A stretch of DNA of 64,000 nt from Guillardia theta CCMP2712 (Eukaryota > Cryptophyceae > Pyrenomonadales > Geminigeraceae), in the NCBI RefSeq assembly GCF_000315625.1, contig NW_005434604.1, positions 11,643-75,642 of the forward strand, in the 5' to 3' direction. Made by a program: the position numbers and the translations under genes. The notes under the pieces are model-generated. The model was given only the letters and a program-made list of their open reading frames with translations. It was not told the origin of the DNA and did no database searches. Positions 43,997-55,514 of this stretch are shown piece after piece (positions within the stretch are counted from its first letter, which is position 1; the number at the start of each line of letters is the position of its first letter).

Positions 43997-46900
43997 CTAG
44001 ATCATCATGTGGCCACTTAGAGCAATGTGAACACTTCCTCTCCGACCCTGCAAGGCCCAGGCTCGAGTCAGCTGGGAAAGAGCTGGGGGGTTTTGCAAGA
44101 AGCACCTCATACTCTGAGAGGACCTCATGGAGGGAGGGCCCTCGTCGCCAGAGGCAGGAGCTTGTCTCTGCCCCTCCGTGCTCTGATGAAGATGATGATC
44201 CAGCGCTGCCCGCGTGCCGAAGCCCATGCCGCAGGTGCACTAGGAAGAGATCAGTTGTTGTTGTTGATGATGATCATGAAGACGGAGACAACGACGATGA
44301 TGAAGATGAGAAGATCGTGAGGAGGAGCAGGAGAGAGAAGGAGGCAGGGAGTGAGTGTGAGTGAGGGAGTCAGGGAGGGAGGGAGGGAGAGAAGAGGAGG
44401 AGGAGTAGTGGGAGGGGGATGAGAAGGACTAACTTCGAAGGGAGACCAGCCGAGCCCTTCTGCCCGAGCGGAGTGAACGATTGGAGCCGGACTGTCAGTC
44501 AGGCCCTGTTGAAAGCGACGAATGAGTGCAGGAGGAGGAGGAGAAGAAGAGTTTGGAGAGTTGACCTTCTCCTGGGACTCGATGCCCGAGCTGAGAACAT
44601 GGGCAGGAGGACGAGGAGGAGGAATGGCCGGCTTCTGATCGTAGTGCGGAATGAGCGGAGGAGGAGCAGGGGCTGGGGGAAGAGCGTTGATGAAGTGGAC
44701 GTCGGCAAAGTTCTCCTGGGAAGGATGTCAAGATATGAGTCAGTGTGATGGGGAATATGGAGCAGTAGTAGGAGGAGGAGCACTAGACAAGGAGGAGTGA
44801 AGGAGGAGCAGTGAAGGAGGAGGAGCGAAGGAGAAATGGAGGAAAGAAAAGGAGAAGAGCATACTCTGAGATGCTTGATGGCATCGACCTGGAAGACGAC
44901 ATCTCTTTCTGAAACCTGTTGGAGCCATTTGATGAGATCTCGAGTAAAGTTGTGGAAGAGAAGGAAGGGGAGGAGGAGTGGCAATGATGAGATGTGACAT
45001 AGTGAGGGGAAGGAGAAAAGAGGGGATAACAAGGTGCTCTCGCCATCTTTTGCGCTGTTGACACGATCACGTCCTCGTCCGCTTTTAGCTTTCTTGACAT
45101 CTGACCAACAGCAGGTGAGAAGAGGAAAGGCAGCACAAGAGGAGCAAGAGGAGCAAGAGGAGCAAGAGGAGCAAAAGCAGAAGGAAGCGGAGCAGGAGGA
45201 AGAGGAGGAGGAGGGAGAGGAGAAGGAGGAAGAGGAGAAGAACAAGCGGAAGGGAGACGAGAGAGGAGGAAGGGAGAGGAGTAACCTGGACTGAGAGCTC
45301 CTGCACTGCTACTTCACATTTCTTGTTCATCGTCATTTCTTCCTCCCGCAACGCCTGAAGACGGAGAGAGAAGGTAGAGGAAGTGAGAACAGTGAAGGTA
45401 ACCAGAGAAATGCCCAGAGATAGTCAGATAAGCGAGGAGAAGAGGAGGAGGGAGATGTGGAGATCGGGAAGTCAAGAGGAAGAGGAAGTTGTGGATAGAG
45501 AGGAGAGGAGAAGAGGGAGAAAGAGGACGGGGAGAGAGGAGAGTAGTAAAGGTGAGAAAAGTCAGCAGGTATGAGTGTGAGGAGGAAGATTAGAGTTGGC
45601 GAAGTTGCTTACTATCTGCAGGTTTTGATTCATCTTGCGCTTTATCAGCTTCTCGTGTTGCCTGAGATCGAAGTCAGTCCCTCAGGAGGATCAAGGGGAG
45701 GAGGAAGAAGCGGAAGAAGAGGAAGAAGAAGATAAGGAGGAGCAAGAAGAGGAAGAAGAGGAAGAAAAAGATAAGGAGGAGCAAGAAGAGGAAGAAGAGG
45801 AAGAAGAAGATAAGGAGGAGCAAGAAGAGGAAGAGGAAGAAGAGGAAGAGGAAGAGAAGAGGAAGAGGAAGAAGAGGAAGAGGAAGAGGAAGAGGAAGAA
45901 GAGGAAGAAGAAGATAAGGAGGAGCAAGAAGAGGAAGAGGAGGAAGAGGACGATAGGGAGTCGGATGCGAGAAGGATGAGCTGCTAGAGTGGGGCGAAGA
46001 ACGACCTCCATTCCTTCTCCCACTCAGAGTACGCCAGGAGCTCTTGCTCGACCTGGTGCTTCTCCTCCTGCGCCTTCAGGAGCTGCGAAAGGCGATGCCA
46101 TGTCAGAGGCAAGTCAAGAGAACGACAGGAGGGGAGGAGGAGGATGAGGAGGGAGGAAGATAGACAGAAAGAGAGAGGATGACGCGGATAGAGCGAGAGA
46201 AAGGAGGAGGATGTCTTGGAGGACATTGGTAGTGGAGAGCGAACAAGGGATCTGATGAAGGAGGGAAACACGAGGAGGGGGTGGGATGGGGGGAAGAGAA
46301 GGTTGTAGGGAGCAGCGAAGAGGGCCGAGGAGTCTTCACCATCTCCTGCAGCTGCTGTTTCTCCTCCTGCCACCTCAGCAGCATGTTCTGCATCCGCAGA
46401 GACTCTTGCGCCACCACAATCTCGCGGTTCTGCTGTGCGCTGCTCAGCCCCTTCCTTGCTATGGCGAGCGCTTCTTTGAGCATGGCCGGCGACATTCTCC
46501 TCAGGAAACTTGACTGTGAGCTCTCCTCCACCATAGTCTCTTTCGTCCTCGTCGGCAGCACCATGCTGGTGGTGCGGAGGAGCGGGGCAGTGCCATGGAG
46601 GACGCGGGGGGACTTGGAGGGACCGACGGACTTGGGGCTGTCGATAGGAGGACGAGAGAGGGGGAGGCTGGACATGGTCCTGGAGAAGGTCGGGCCCGGG
46701 GAGGGGATGGAGAGCTTGCGCTCGAGCATGCGGAAGGAGGTGGAGGCAGAGGAGATGGTTCTCTTTAGGGCCTCCTGCCTGCTGGTGGGAGGCTGACGCA
46801 TCTGGACCTCCTCCTCCTCCTCCTTGAGCTCCATCGGGATCATGGCGACGAGCTGGGCGAGCAACTCGCAGGCGTGAAGCTTGTCGTCCATGTTCTCGTC

Positions 46901-49789
46901 GATCAGCCTCATCGTCTCCAGCACTCGCTGCTCAAGGAGGGAGCACTGAACCGCGTGCTCCTGCTCCCTCCTCTCCCTCTTGCCGTGCAGCTCCGCGATC
47001 TCTCGCATGAGCTGCTCCATCTGGTCCTGCGTCTCCTTCTCCTTCCTCCTGCGATCCTCCTGCTGCTCGTCGAACAGCGCTTGCAAGCACGCATAGTTCT
47101 CGCTCCCCTGCGCTATCCTCCTCTCCCTCTCCGCCAGGCTCATCGAGAGTTCTTTCACCTCCTCCCGCAATCGCTCGTTCTCCTCCTCCACCGCTCGCCA
47201 CCTGCTCCTCTGGTCATGCTAGCAGGACTCGATTTGTCCCTCACCTCTCCTCCCTGACTCGCCGCTGATCGCCTGCCTGTCCCTCCTGCCCTCCTCTGAG
47301 ACCAGGACCAGCACTTGCATCCTCCAGCCCCCCGTGAGCTCTGGCGGAGACTTTGACGAGGCTGGTCAGGTGATGGTTCCTTGTCTTGAGGTCCCAAACT
47401 TCAGCCAGCAGAGCTTGCAGCGAGTCTGCCGCCTCCTCGTTCTCCTTCTTCAGCACCTCGTTCCTCCTCTCGCACCCCTTACCCGCACGCGTGAGCTCGG
47501 AACGCTGTAGGGAGGAGGGGGACGAAGGGGGGAGGAGCAGTAGAGAGGAGGCGGCATGGAGGAGGAGGGGAGTTCATCGGCAGACCTGCAGTTTGCTCTG
47601 CTGCAGCACGAACTCGTCTTCGAGCTTCTTTTTTGCCGCCTTCGTCTCCTTGTACTGCTCGTCGAACAGGTCAAGCTTTGACTTGCACGCAGCAAGCTCC
47701 ATGCCCTGCGGAGAAAAATTCAAGGGAGGATGAAAGGGAGGATGAAAGGGACGATGACAGGGAAGAGTGGGAGAAAGCGTGGGAGAGGAGGAGGTGAAAG
47801 AGGGAGGAGGGCGGGTAAGTGAATGCAGGAGAGGGATGAGAAACGGACCAGCCTGCTGTTCTCATGCTCTAGGATTGCGATTCTTTCTTCCCAGGAGGTA
47901 GTCGTGTTCGCGATCATCTTGTGCTCTGAAGAGCTCTTTGAGATCGATTGCAGTCGCGCTTTCGCATCCTTCAGCTCGATCTGAACAGCAGCGAAGGCAG
48001 GAGTCAGTGAAGCGAGGAGGAGGCGGAGGAGGAGGAGGTTGCGGAGGAGGAGGAGAAGGTGGTGGAGGAGGAGAAGGCGGAGGAGGAGGAGAAAATAAGG
48101 AATGCATGATGAGGAGGACAGGGCGGAAGGGTCGACGGCGGCGATGGCAGAAGTAGGAACGTCAAGGTCAGGAGGAGAAGGAAGGAAACTTTCTCTCGCT
48201 CTCACTCTCGCTTGTTCAAGTTCCTCCCTCAGGGAGGTCTCTTGCACCCTGGACATCTCATCCTTGTGAGCGAAGGTCTCGAGGTCTCCCGCCATCTTGG
48301 AGGAAGCAGGTGAGGAGCAAGCAGGGAGGAAGGGATGAAAGTTACTCGCTGGACGATCTCTTGCTGGGATGCGAATGCCTGGAGTTGCCGCAGCTGCTCC
48401 GTTGCCGACTTCATCGCCAACTTTGACGAGAGAGCAGCGTCAAGGGTTGTCAAGAAACAGGGAGAGGAAGAGGGAGGAGAAAGGGGGAGGAGGGAGAGAT
48501 GGAATAGAGGGAGTGCGGGAGATGAAGACAGAAGGAAGGAAAGAGAGACGGATTATGGATGTATGGATGGAGGGCAGGAGGGAGAAGATAGGGCAGGAGG
48601 GAGGATCTTCTCCCTCTTGCCCTCCTTCCTCCCTCCTCTACCCCGTCCTTCCTCCCTCCTCTACCCCGTCCTTCCTCCCTCCTCTTCTCCCTCCTCCCTC
48701 CTCTACCCCGTCCTTCCTCCCTCCTCTTCTCCCTCCTCCCTCCTCCCTCCCCTCCTCCCTCCCTCCTACCTCGGCATCGTTGAGTTTCAGTTGCAACATG
48801 GAGTTTTGCTGCCAACAGGATGAGCTGCAGCAAGGGTACCTCTTCTGCATCTTTCACCTTCATCAGCTCGTCCATCTCCCTCTGCCGCTCTGTGAGAAAT
48901 TCCCTGTTGCAGTGCAGAAAATCAGCTCCAGCCTCCTCCTCCCCTCCCCTCCCCTCCCCTCCCCTCCTCTCCCCTTCCCTCCTGTCTCGTCGTCTTCTGC
49001 TTCTCTCCCCTTCCCTCCTGTTCTATCCTATGCTGTCCTCTCTCCCCTCGCATGCTCTGCTCTGCTCTCTCCTCCCCCTCCCTCCCCCTACCGTGAGTTC
49101 ATCAGCTCGCTCTCAGCAGCAGACAACGTCGCCATCCTCTCTTCCATTCTCCTCATCTTCTTCAGGCATCGCTCCTGTCCTCGTCGTCAGCTCAGAGCGT
49201 GCGAAGGAGCAGCAGCGACCAGATCCGATCGCATCTCCTCCTGGTCTGCTCGCGCAGCTGCCTCGCTCTCCTTAGCCAGGTTGCAGTCGTCGATGGCCTT
49301 CTCGAGCTGATGGGAGCAAAGTGAACAACAAGACAGGAAGGGAAGGTAATGGTTGAAGGAGATGAGAACGAGTGAGTACAACCATGACAACAAGAGGAGA
49401 TTTCACATGAGAAAAACAGAAGGGAAGACGCGAAAACAACAGCAAGAACGATATTTCAGCAAACATGAGTATGAGACAAGAATGTTTGAGCAACACACAG
49501 ACATCGAGGCAAGAAACATCTGCTACCATCTCTGACGATCGTGCAAGCTCTCTCTCAAGCTCCTGGTGCTTCTGCAGCTGCGGCCTCACTCGGTTGAGCT
49601 CCGCCTCAAACCTCTGCCCATCAACCACAACGATGTCAGAAACGATTGACGGATGCTTGCCTTGCTCTAGTCTTCTGCCCCTCTCTGCTCCGCCCTGCCC
49701 TGCCCGCCCTGCCCTGCCCTTCTCCCTCTTCGCTTCACTTATGATCTCCTCTTTCTCTTTTCCTCTCTTTCTCTCTGTCTCTGTCTCTC

Positions 49790-49847
<58 letters not shown>

Positions 49848-51741
49848 CTTCCTCCCCTTTCTTCTCTCCCTCTTCTCTCACAGTTGCATCCACAGCTCGA
49901 TCTTCAATCTCCTGCAGTATTGAATCAAATCGACGAGCAAGAACTTAAAATTCTCCTCACATTCTCAAACTCCTTCAGCCTCTCGACCGCCTTCTGCCGC
50001 TCAGCCTGCAGGTCCGAACTGAAAGCATGAACCGTCCAGTCAGGTTGCTGCTGTTGTCGAACAGATGAGAGATTTAATCTCACCGGATCTTGTGGTTGTC
50101 TTGGCGAAGACGGAGAACCTTTAGCATCATCGTCATCGTCATCATCATCATCGCCATCATCATCATCATCGCCATCATCATCATCATCATCGCCATCATC
50201 ATCATCATCATCGCCATCATCATCAACATGATAGTCATGATTTGTCAATGCCATCTCTACCATGATCATGATGATCGCCATCATTATCATCCCTCTCATT
50301 TTCATCATCACCATCATGATCATCGTCACAAAAGTCGTCGATGACGTTATCATCATCGTTTCCATCAGCAATCTCCCTCCAACAAGAAACTTACATCATC
50401 CCTCGCTCGCATCAAGGCTTCATAAGCGTTGTCTCGTTCCAGCATGGCCTGTCCTCCACTCTCAGGCTCTTTCCCGACGATTCTTCCATCACCTTCTTGT
50501 TCTCTGAAATCTGCAACGACAACCTTTCCTCTAGCGCCTGTCGCCATTTGAGACGACCGGAAGGGCTGGAGGGGGAGGACGGGGAGGAGGAGGAGGAGGG
50601 GAAGGAGGAAGGGGGGGGTCCATGAAGTCACCTGGATCACTCCAGCCGCCTTAACTTTGTGCTGATAGAAGTTCTCCTCGGTCTGTTTGCACCTTGTTTC
50701 CGCTTCCTGCAAGACGGCTGACTGAGCAAAAGTCCTGTGAAATACACCAACCTCTCCTCCTGCTCCTGCTCCTGCTTCTGTCCCTCACTTCTCCTCTCCT
50801 CTATCCCTTTCTCCTCCTCCTCGCTCCTCCTCCTCCTCCTCCTCGCTTCTCCTCTTCATTCTGGCCTTTCGTCATCATTCTCTTCCTCCATGACCTCCAA
50901 CTTCTCGGTGAGCTCGTAGACTTTGGCTGACGTTTGCACGCGGACTTCAGTCTCTCGTGAAGCCATCCATTGCAAAGTGTCGTTTTGCTTCCTCAGGCGC
51001 AGATTTTCCTGCAGATAGACAGGAGGGAAGAGGGGATGGGAGGGGAGGGGAGAGGAGAGAAGGGGAGAGAGGAGAGGAGAGGAGAGGAGAGGAGAGGAGA
51101 GGAGAGGAGAGGAGAGGAGAGGTGGAGAGGAGAGGAGAGGAGGGGAGATGGGAGTAGAGTAGAGGGGAGGAGGATCGTAAGATTACATAACACGTGAAGC
51201 ATTTCTCGCACATCAAGAACGGTTGAATGTTGCATTCCAAAGTTCATCGCGTTTGCTGAGAAGTTCTCCTGCGAGCAAGTGAGAGCAGCGAGTGGAAATA
51301 CAAACTCCTTCCACCTCCTTCGTCTGCTTGAGAGTCTCTATGAGAGAAATTTGCTGCTCACTTTCCAGCTTGCGACGGGCAAGCTGGGTTTCAAGGTCCT
51401 GACGGGAAGTCAGGGAGGGAGAAGGAGGGAGGGAGGAAGCAATGCTGGGAGGGAGGTTGAGTAGGGTAGAGAGGGAGACGGAAGGGGGAGAGTAGAGAGG
51501 ATAGGAGAAGGGCTGAGAGAGAAAGAGGAGGATGTAAAAACAGAAGTAAAGGGAGGAAAGGGCCCCTTGTGCCGCAGTCAGGAGGGAGGGCAGGAGAGAG
51601 AGCATGCATAGCGAGCGAGGTACTAGAACAGCAGGGGCAAGAAGATCAGGAGTAAGAGACCTTCACTCTCTCCCTCGCTCTCTCCGTGTCCTTCAGCATA
51701 CTTGACTGCAGCAGCACTCGCCGGTCAGAGCACGCTACAAC

Positions 51742-51794
<53 letters not shown>

Positions 51795-54360
51795 TCCTCT
51801 AGCAAGCAGGATCGACTGGTCTCTCCAGGAGTGTCTTGCCTGCATTTGGACGGCACTCCTCAGCTGATCTTCGAGCTGCGCGATGCGGCGGTGGGAGAAG
51901 TCGTCCTGGTTCGACTTGAGCTCCCTCTCGTGCCGCGCCTTCATCCCCTCCATGTCCCTCGTTAGACTGTCTCGCTCCTCCTTCAGCTCCTGCTGGGAGC
52001 TCAACGGCCAAGACGCCATCATCGGACGGCAAGCTCACCTCGTAGCGCGATCGGAGGATGTTGAGCTGTGACATGAGGCTGGAGCGATCCTCGGAAGAAG
52101 ACTGAAGGACCGGCGCCACGGCCTCCTTAACGATCTCATACAGCTTTTCTTTCTGCTGGTTTCGAGTAAGCTGCAAGCTCAAGATCATGTCGTCTGTCAT
52201 GATGTTTTTGGTCCTGAAAGTCGAAGACCAAGATAAGTGGACCGCAAACAAGAAGAGAAGGAGGAAAGATTGGAGGAAGGGAGGGAGGGAGGGAGGGAGG
52301 GAGGGAGGGAGGGAGGGAGGGAGGGAGGGAGGGAGGGAGGGAGGGATGGAGGAGGATCAGGTATCTTTGACGGAGAGTTTAAAGGTCTCACTGCTCCAGC
52401 GGGCTTTGGAAACCAACGTGAACTCCTTGCATCAATCCGTTTCTTGCAAGTCCCTCGTCCTTCCTGCCCATCGCTCCATCCTCCCGAAGATTGCTCTGCA
52501 GCCCGCGTATCGAGATCTTGTTCACCGGATACATGGGTGCCCCTTGGAACGGATGCGACGAAGCAGGCGCCTCCTGCGTTTTCGTGCTTCAGTCTTCTGC
52601 TGCTCTGGCCCTCAAGAACGACACACCTGAGGGACGTCTTGGGCAATGAGCTGGGGATGAAGTTCGTTCAGCAACCTGTCGATCTCTTCATCGAGCCCGG
52701 TGCTTCCAGAGCTTGCGGAATTGGTCAGAGGAGGGAAGAAAGGGAGGAAAGGGAGGATATGTAGTAGAGGGAGGAGAGGATCGAAGTTGCCAGAGCGATG
52801 AAGAAATAGCTTCACACGGGTTCAATGCAATCAAAGGGAATGGAAGATTTCGTCAACCTCAAGTCACCAACATCATCATTTGATCGTCACGATCGTGATA
52901 CACGTTCGTTCTCACCTCAGCCTATACTGCATCGCATCCTGAGTCATGATGCTCGACGAGCCGCTCGACCGCACGTCAAAGTGGTTCTCATGTCCCATGA
53001 CCATGTTGTGCGAGACGTTCCAGCCCTCCCTCTCCATCTCGTTGGCAGCCGGCGGGACGGCAGGAGCAGCACGATAATCCATCAGCCCCCTCGGAATCCG
53101 CGAGAACGTCGGGCCCTGGGCATACCCGCCCTTGCTGCGGAGCTGCTCGAGATCGTCCTCAAGACGCATCCTGTCTTCCTCAATCTGATGGAGGAAGCAT
53201 GAGAAAGGATTGGGATAAAGGAGATGCAGAAAGAAGGGGGAGGACGGGGGATGGGGAGGCAGGTCAGAACGGCAGACTCGATCTCCTTTCCTCCTCTTAC
53301 CTGACGTCTGGCTGCGCTCATCGCATCCTCAGGCAGCCCCTGTTGATCTCTTTTGACCTCCTGTGACGACAAGGGCGTGTTTGACCGGGAGGTCAGTTTG
53401 TGAACCCCCGAGTTGTAGAGCAGGTCCTTGGAAGACAGAAGATCTTTCACGAGACCCTTGAAGTCATCGAAGTGAAGCAACCTAAGAGTAACAATGGAGA
53501 TCAGTGAGGTAAAGACTTTGGAATGCAATCCCATGGAAACAACAATCAAGACATGGTTTCAAGAAAGCACAGTAGTTTCAAGAAAGTTTCAAGAAATCAC
53601 AACCTGAACCTCCATACCGCATTTATCAAAGGGTTCAACACAGATTTTGAATCAGAATTGCATTCATGCATGGAGGTAGGGACATTCTGCAAGATCACCG
53701 TTTCTCCCGATCAAGCTTTGGGTTGCTGTTGAAGGCTTTCACTGCATCTTCATCGGTTATCACCTGCGGAAGCAAGTTCTTGATTCTCAGCAGCTCCATG
53801 AACTGATTCTGATTGATGAAAGAGCTGTATCGGTTGACTTGAGGAGCTGATGACGACCTTTGAACGTTGACCATGTCTGCACCTCGAGTCTCGCTGTAAA
53901 ATCCTCCACCCCCATATCCATTGCTCATGCTTGCGCCTGCAAGGTTTTCGGCATTTTTGTGCAAAATTGCCTCAGCCTGGCTTGTGATGCCATTGTTAAG
54001 AGGCTCACGTGTGAAAGTTTCTGCAGCATGTGCGACTTCATTCAGACCCTGCTGAGCGCTATCCGCTGTTCCATCCTTCTGTTCAAAGGTGTTCAACAGG
54101 TTGAGGAAATTCATCCTCCTCTGATGCTTTTCCTCCGCACTCCTTCTTACCATTGATTCAGGCCTGCTACTCCCACTCTCATCAGACATCCGCTGTGCAG
54201 TTTTCATAGCACTTCTTTCATCCATTGCAGCTTGCGCTGGCGCCCCCTCCATCCCTTCTTGCTCCATTCTGTCCTCCTCTGACAACCAACTCTCGTCCAA
54301 GGAGCTCAGTCCGTGATCCTCGGAGTACCCGCCCGCTTCCTCTGCCATCATCGCAGACAT
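43997..54360 (-). CDS. Giant multi-exon coiled-coil protein
   Basis: The first exon (53699-54360) starts MSAMMAEEAGGYSEDHGLSS and ends FINQNQFMELLRIKNLLPQV and onward. Joined in phase to LLHFDDFKGLVKDLLSSK, this has an EF-hand-like spacing similar to p25-alpha/TPPP-type domains. At least twenty further exons are coiled coil, for example NQQKEKLYEIVKEAVAPV, LTRDMEGMKARHERELKS, RRIAQLEDQLRSAVQMQ, RFEAELNRVRPQLQKHQEL, ATEQLRQLQAFASQQEIV, RLREEVKELSMSLAERERR and LAIARKGLSSAQQNREIVV. Near the C-terminus are a Pro-rich exon (LPPAPAPPPLIPHYDQKP) and CTCGMGFGTRAALDHHLHQ, which looks like a zinc-binding CxC...HH motif, before a stop at 43997. A cytoskeletal, centrosomal or flagellar role is inferred from architecture only. 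It could be two genes if the stop at 45984 is used. Confidence 0.6.
45700..45960. repeat. GAAGAG purine repeat in an intron of the coiled-coil gene
   Basis: Imperfect GAGGAAGAAGAGGAAGAA units with repeated GATAAGGAGGAGCAAGAA blocks. It opens long Glu-rich or Ser-rich artefact frames. Confidence 0.9.
48010..48095. repeat. GGAGGA repeat in an intron of the coiled-coil gene
   Basis: Runs of GGAGGAGGA with small interruptions. Confidence 0.85.
48615..48765. repeat. Minisatellite of CTTCCTCCCTCCTCTACCCC units
   Basis: Several direct copies of a 20-35-base pyrimidine unit containing CTACCCCGTC, inside an intron of the coiled-coil gene. Confidence 0.8.
49792..49843. repeat. (CT)n dinucleotide repeat
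   Basis: About 26 uninterrupted CT units in an intron of the coiled-coil gene. Confidence 0.95.
50124..50226. repeat. (ATC)n / (CATCATCGC) repeat
   Basis: Trinucleotide ATC repeat with regular GCC interruptions giving a 15-18-base higher-order unit. Confidence 0.9.
51069..51123. repeat. (GGAGA)n repeat
   Basis: Eleven or so copies of the five-base unit in an intron. Confidence 0.9.
51743..51793. repeat. Perfect (CAG)17 tract
   Basis: Seventeen uninterrupted CAG units on the plus strand, so CUG in the pre-mRNA of the minus-strand coiled-coil gene. It lies inside an apparent GC-AG intron between the exons ending RSAVQMQ and starting SSMLKDTERARERVK. Confidence 0.95.
52278..52345. repeat. (GGGA)n repeat
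   Basis: About 17 tandem GGGA units in a presumed intron of the coiled-coil gene. Confidence 0.95.
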
Positions 54361-55129
54361 TGATCTGTTGCCCTCCTCAAGACGAGCTCGGAGAGTTGTT
54401 CCCTTCTCCGTCAGTTCTTTACCATGCCATCGTTTTGGTTGAAAAGCGTCAAAAAAAAACTAAAAAAACAATCGATCGAGTCAAATTCACTTGACAGGGA
54501 CTAAAAAAAACCTGCCCGGGCCGGTTTAGTTAGAGGAACCCTGATAACACCAGGTTTAAGTTCAAGAGGTTTAGTCTTGCTTTGAGTGAGAGGGGATGTG
54601 GTCACCTATGCTAGAAATAGCTCGGACCACCCCTGTGCTGTCAAAGTCAGTCGCGATGAGGGGTCATAGGAACCAGAGGAAAAAAAAGGTCTCCCGATTT
54701 AGCAAATTTGACTAGAACAGGGGGTAGGGTACAAATAAGATTGAATGGGGTGAGGGTGGTGTATATCCCGTTGGATTCAACGAAAAATAGTTTAGGTGAA
54801 GGGGGTATGTCTTGAAGAGTGGGGTCGAGGGGGTAGGGTGAGGAATATCTGCAAGGTAGGGTGGGGAGGCTGTTTTATAAGCCGAGGAGGGAGTAGCGGC
54901 GGCACAGACGAAAAGGTGAGAGCTGAAATTGCACGCTATGGCTCCCTCGATCGATGGAAGATTGTGAAAGTTTGTGAACCAATGGCTGTAAAACTGTGCA
55001 AGAAATGTGTGAAACTATCATATTCTTGTTCCTTTTCGATTTTTGTGGATTTCTTGCAATGTTTGATGTATCCATGTGGTTTGTGCACTGCGAATACTAC
55101 TGCAATCACCTTGACTGACTTTTCCGTAG
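54361..55129. other. Intergenic region with G-rich GGGGTAGGGTAC motifs
   Basis: Contains GCCCGGGCCGG at 54514-54524, GGGGTAGGGTAC at about 54720 and related GGGTAGGGT words to 54870. Upstream exons of the 55130 gene may be hidden here but none was recognised. Confidence 0.5.
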
Positions 55130-55291
55130 ATGTTCGCTCTCCTTGCCATGACCATGCTCGATGACGTCAACACCATCAACACCTGGGCTGAGCCTCACAA
55201 CGCCAATGGCATCACCCCCAACAGCGTCATCGACTCCAACGACGAGCCCCCCTGCAACAACCAGCAGCGCATGGCCGCCCGCGGATACTAA
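55130..55291 (+). CDS. 53-residue ORF or last exon with strongly biased codons
   Basis: Preceded directly by a good acceptor (pyrimidine-rich, ending CCGTAG), the frame reads MFALLAMTMLDDVNTINTWA, then EPHNANGITPNSVIDSNDEP and PCNNQQRMAARGY to TAA. Nearly every codon ends in C or G (AAC, ATC, GAC, GTC, CTC), unlike surrounding DNA. This suggests a highly expressed gene. The ATG falls at the splice junction, so it is either a complete short protein with a spliced leader region or the terminal exon of a longer one. I do not recognise the family. It is shorter than 60 codons, so length-based ORF screens miss it. Confidence 0.5.
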   Translation: MFALLAMTMLDDVNTINTWAEPHNANGITPNSVIDSNDEPPCNNQQRMAARGY

Positions 55292-55514
55292 ACGATCTGT
55301 GCAATAGCATCTTTTCCGATTTATTTAAAATGAAAGAATAATCACATTTGTTCTTTTATTCCTTGCAAACCTCTGATTCCTATTTCATTCTTCTGAAAAT
55401 GATTTTGAGTGGGATGTTATTAAGATCGACATGAAAGAGAAGATTTGCATGGCAGTCTCAATTTAGAGCTCAGTGTACAGTTTGACGAAATGATGTTTTT
55501 CGCCTGCGACACTT

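Noticed and set aside
45635-45979. Glu-rich 114-aa plus frame
   Set aside because: Pure reading of a GAAGAG repeat inside an intron of the minus-strand gene.
49272-49847. 191-aa minus frame rich in Arg-Glu
   Set aside because: It starts in the (CT)n microsatellite. Only the short segment with FEAELNRVRPQLQKH is a believable exon of the coiled-coil gene.
52197-52646. 149-aa minus frame with SLPPSLPPSLPP runs
   Set aside because: The repeat is the (GGGA)n intronic microsatellite read in frame; neighbouring exons of the coiled-coil gene lie outside it.
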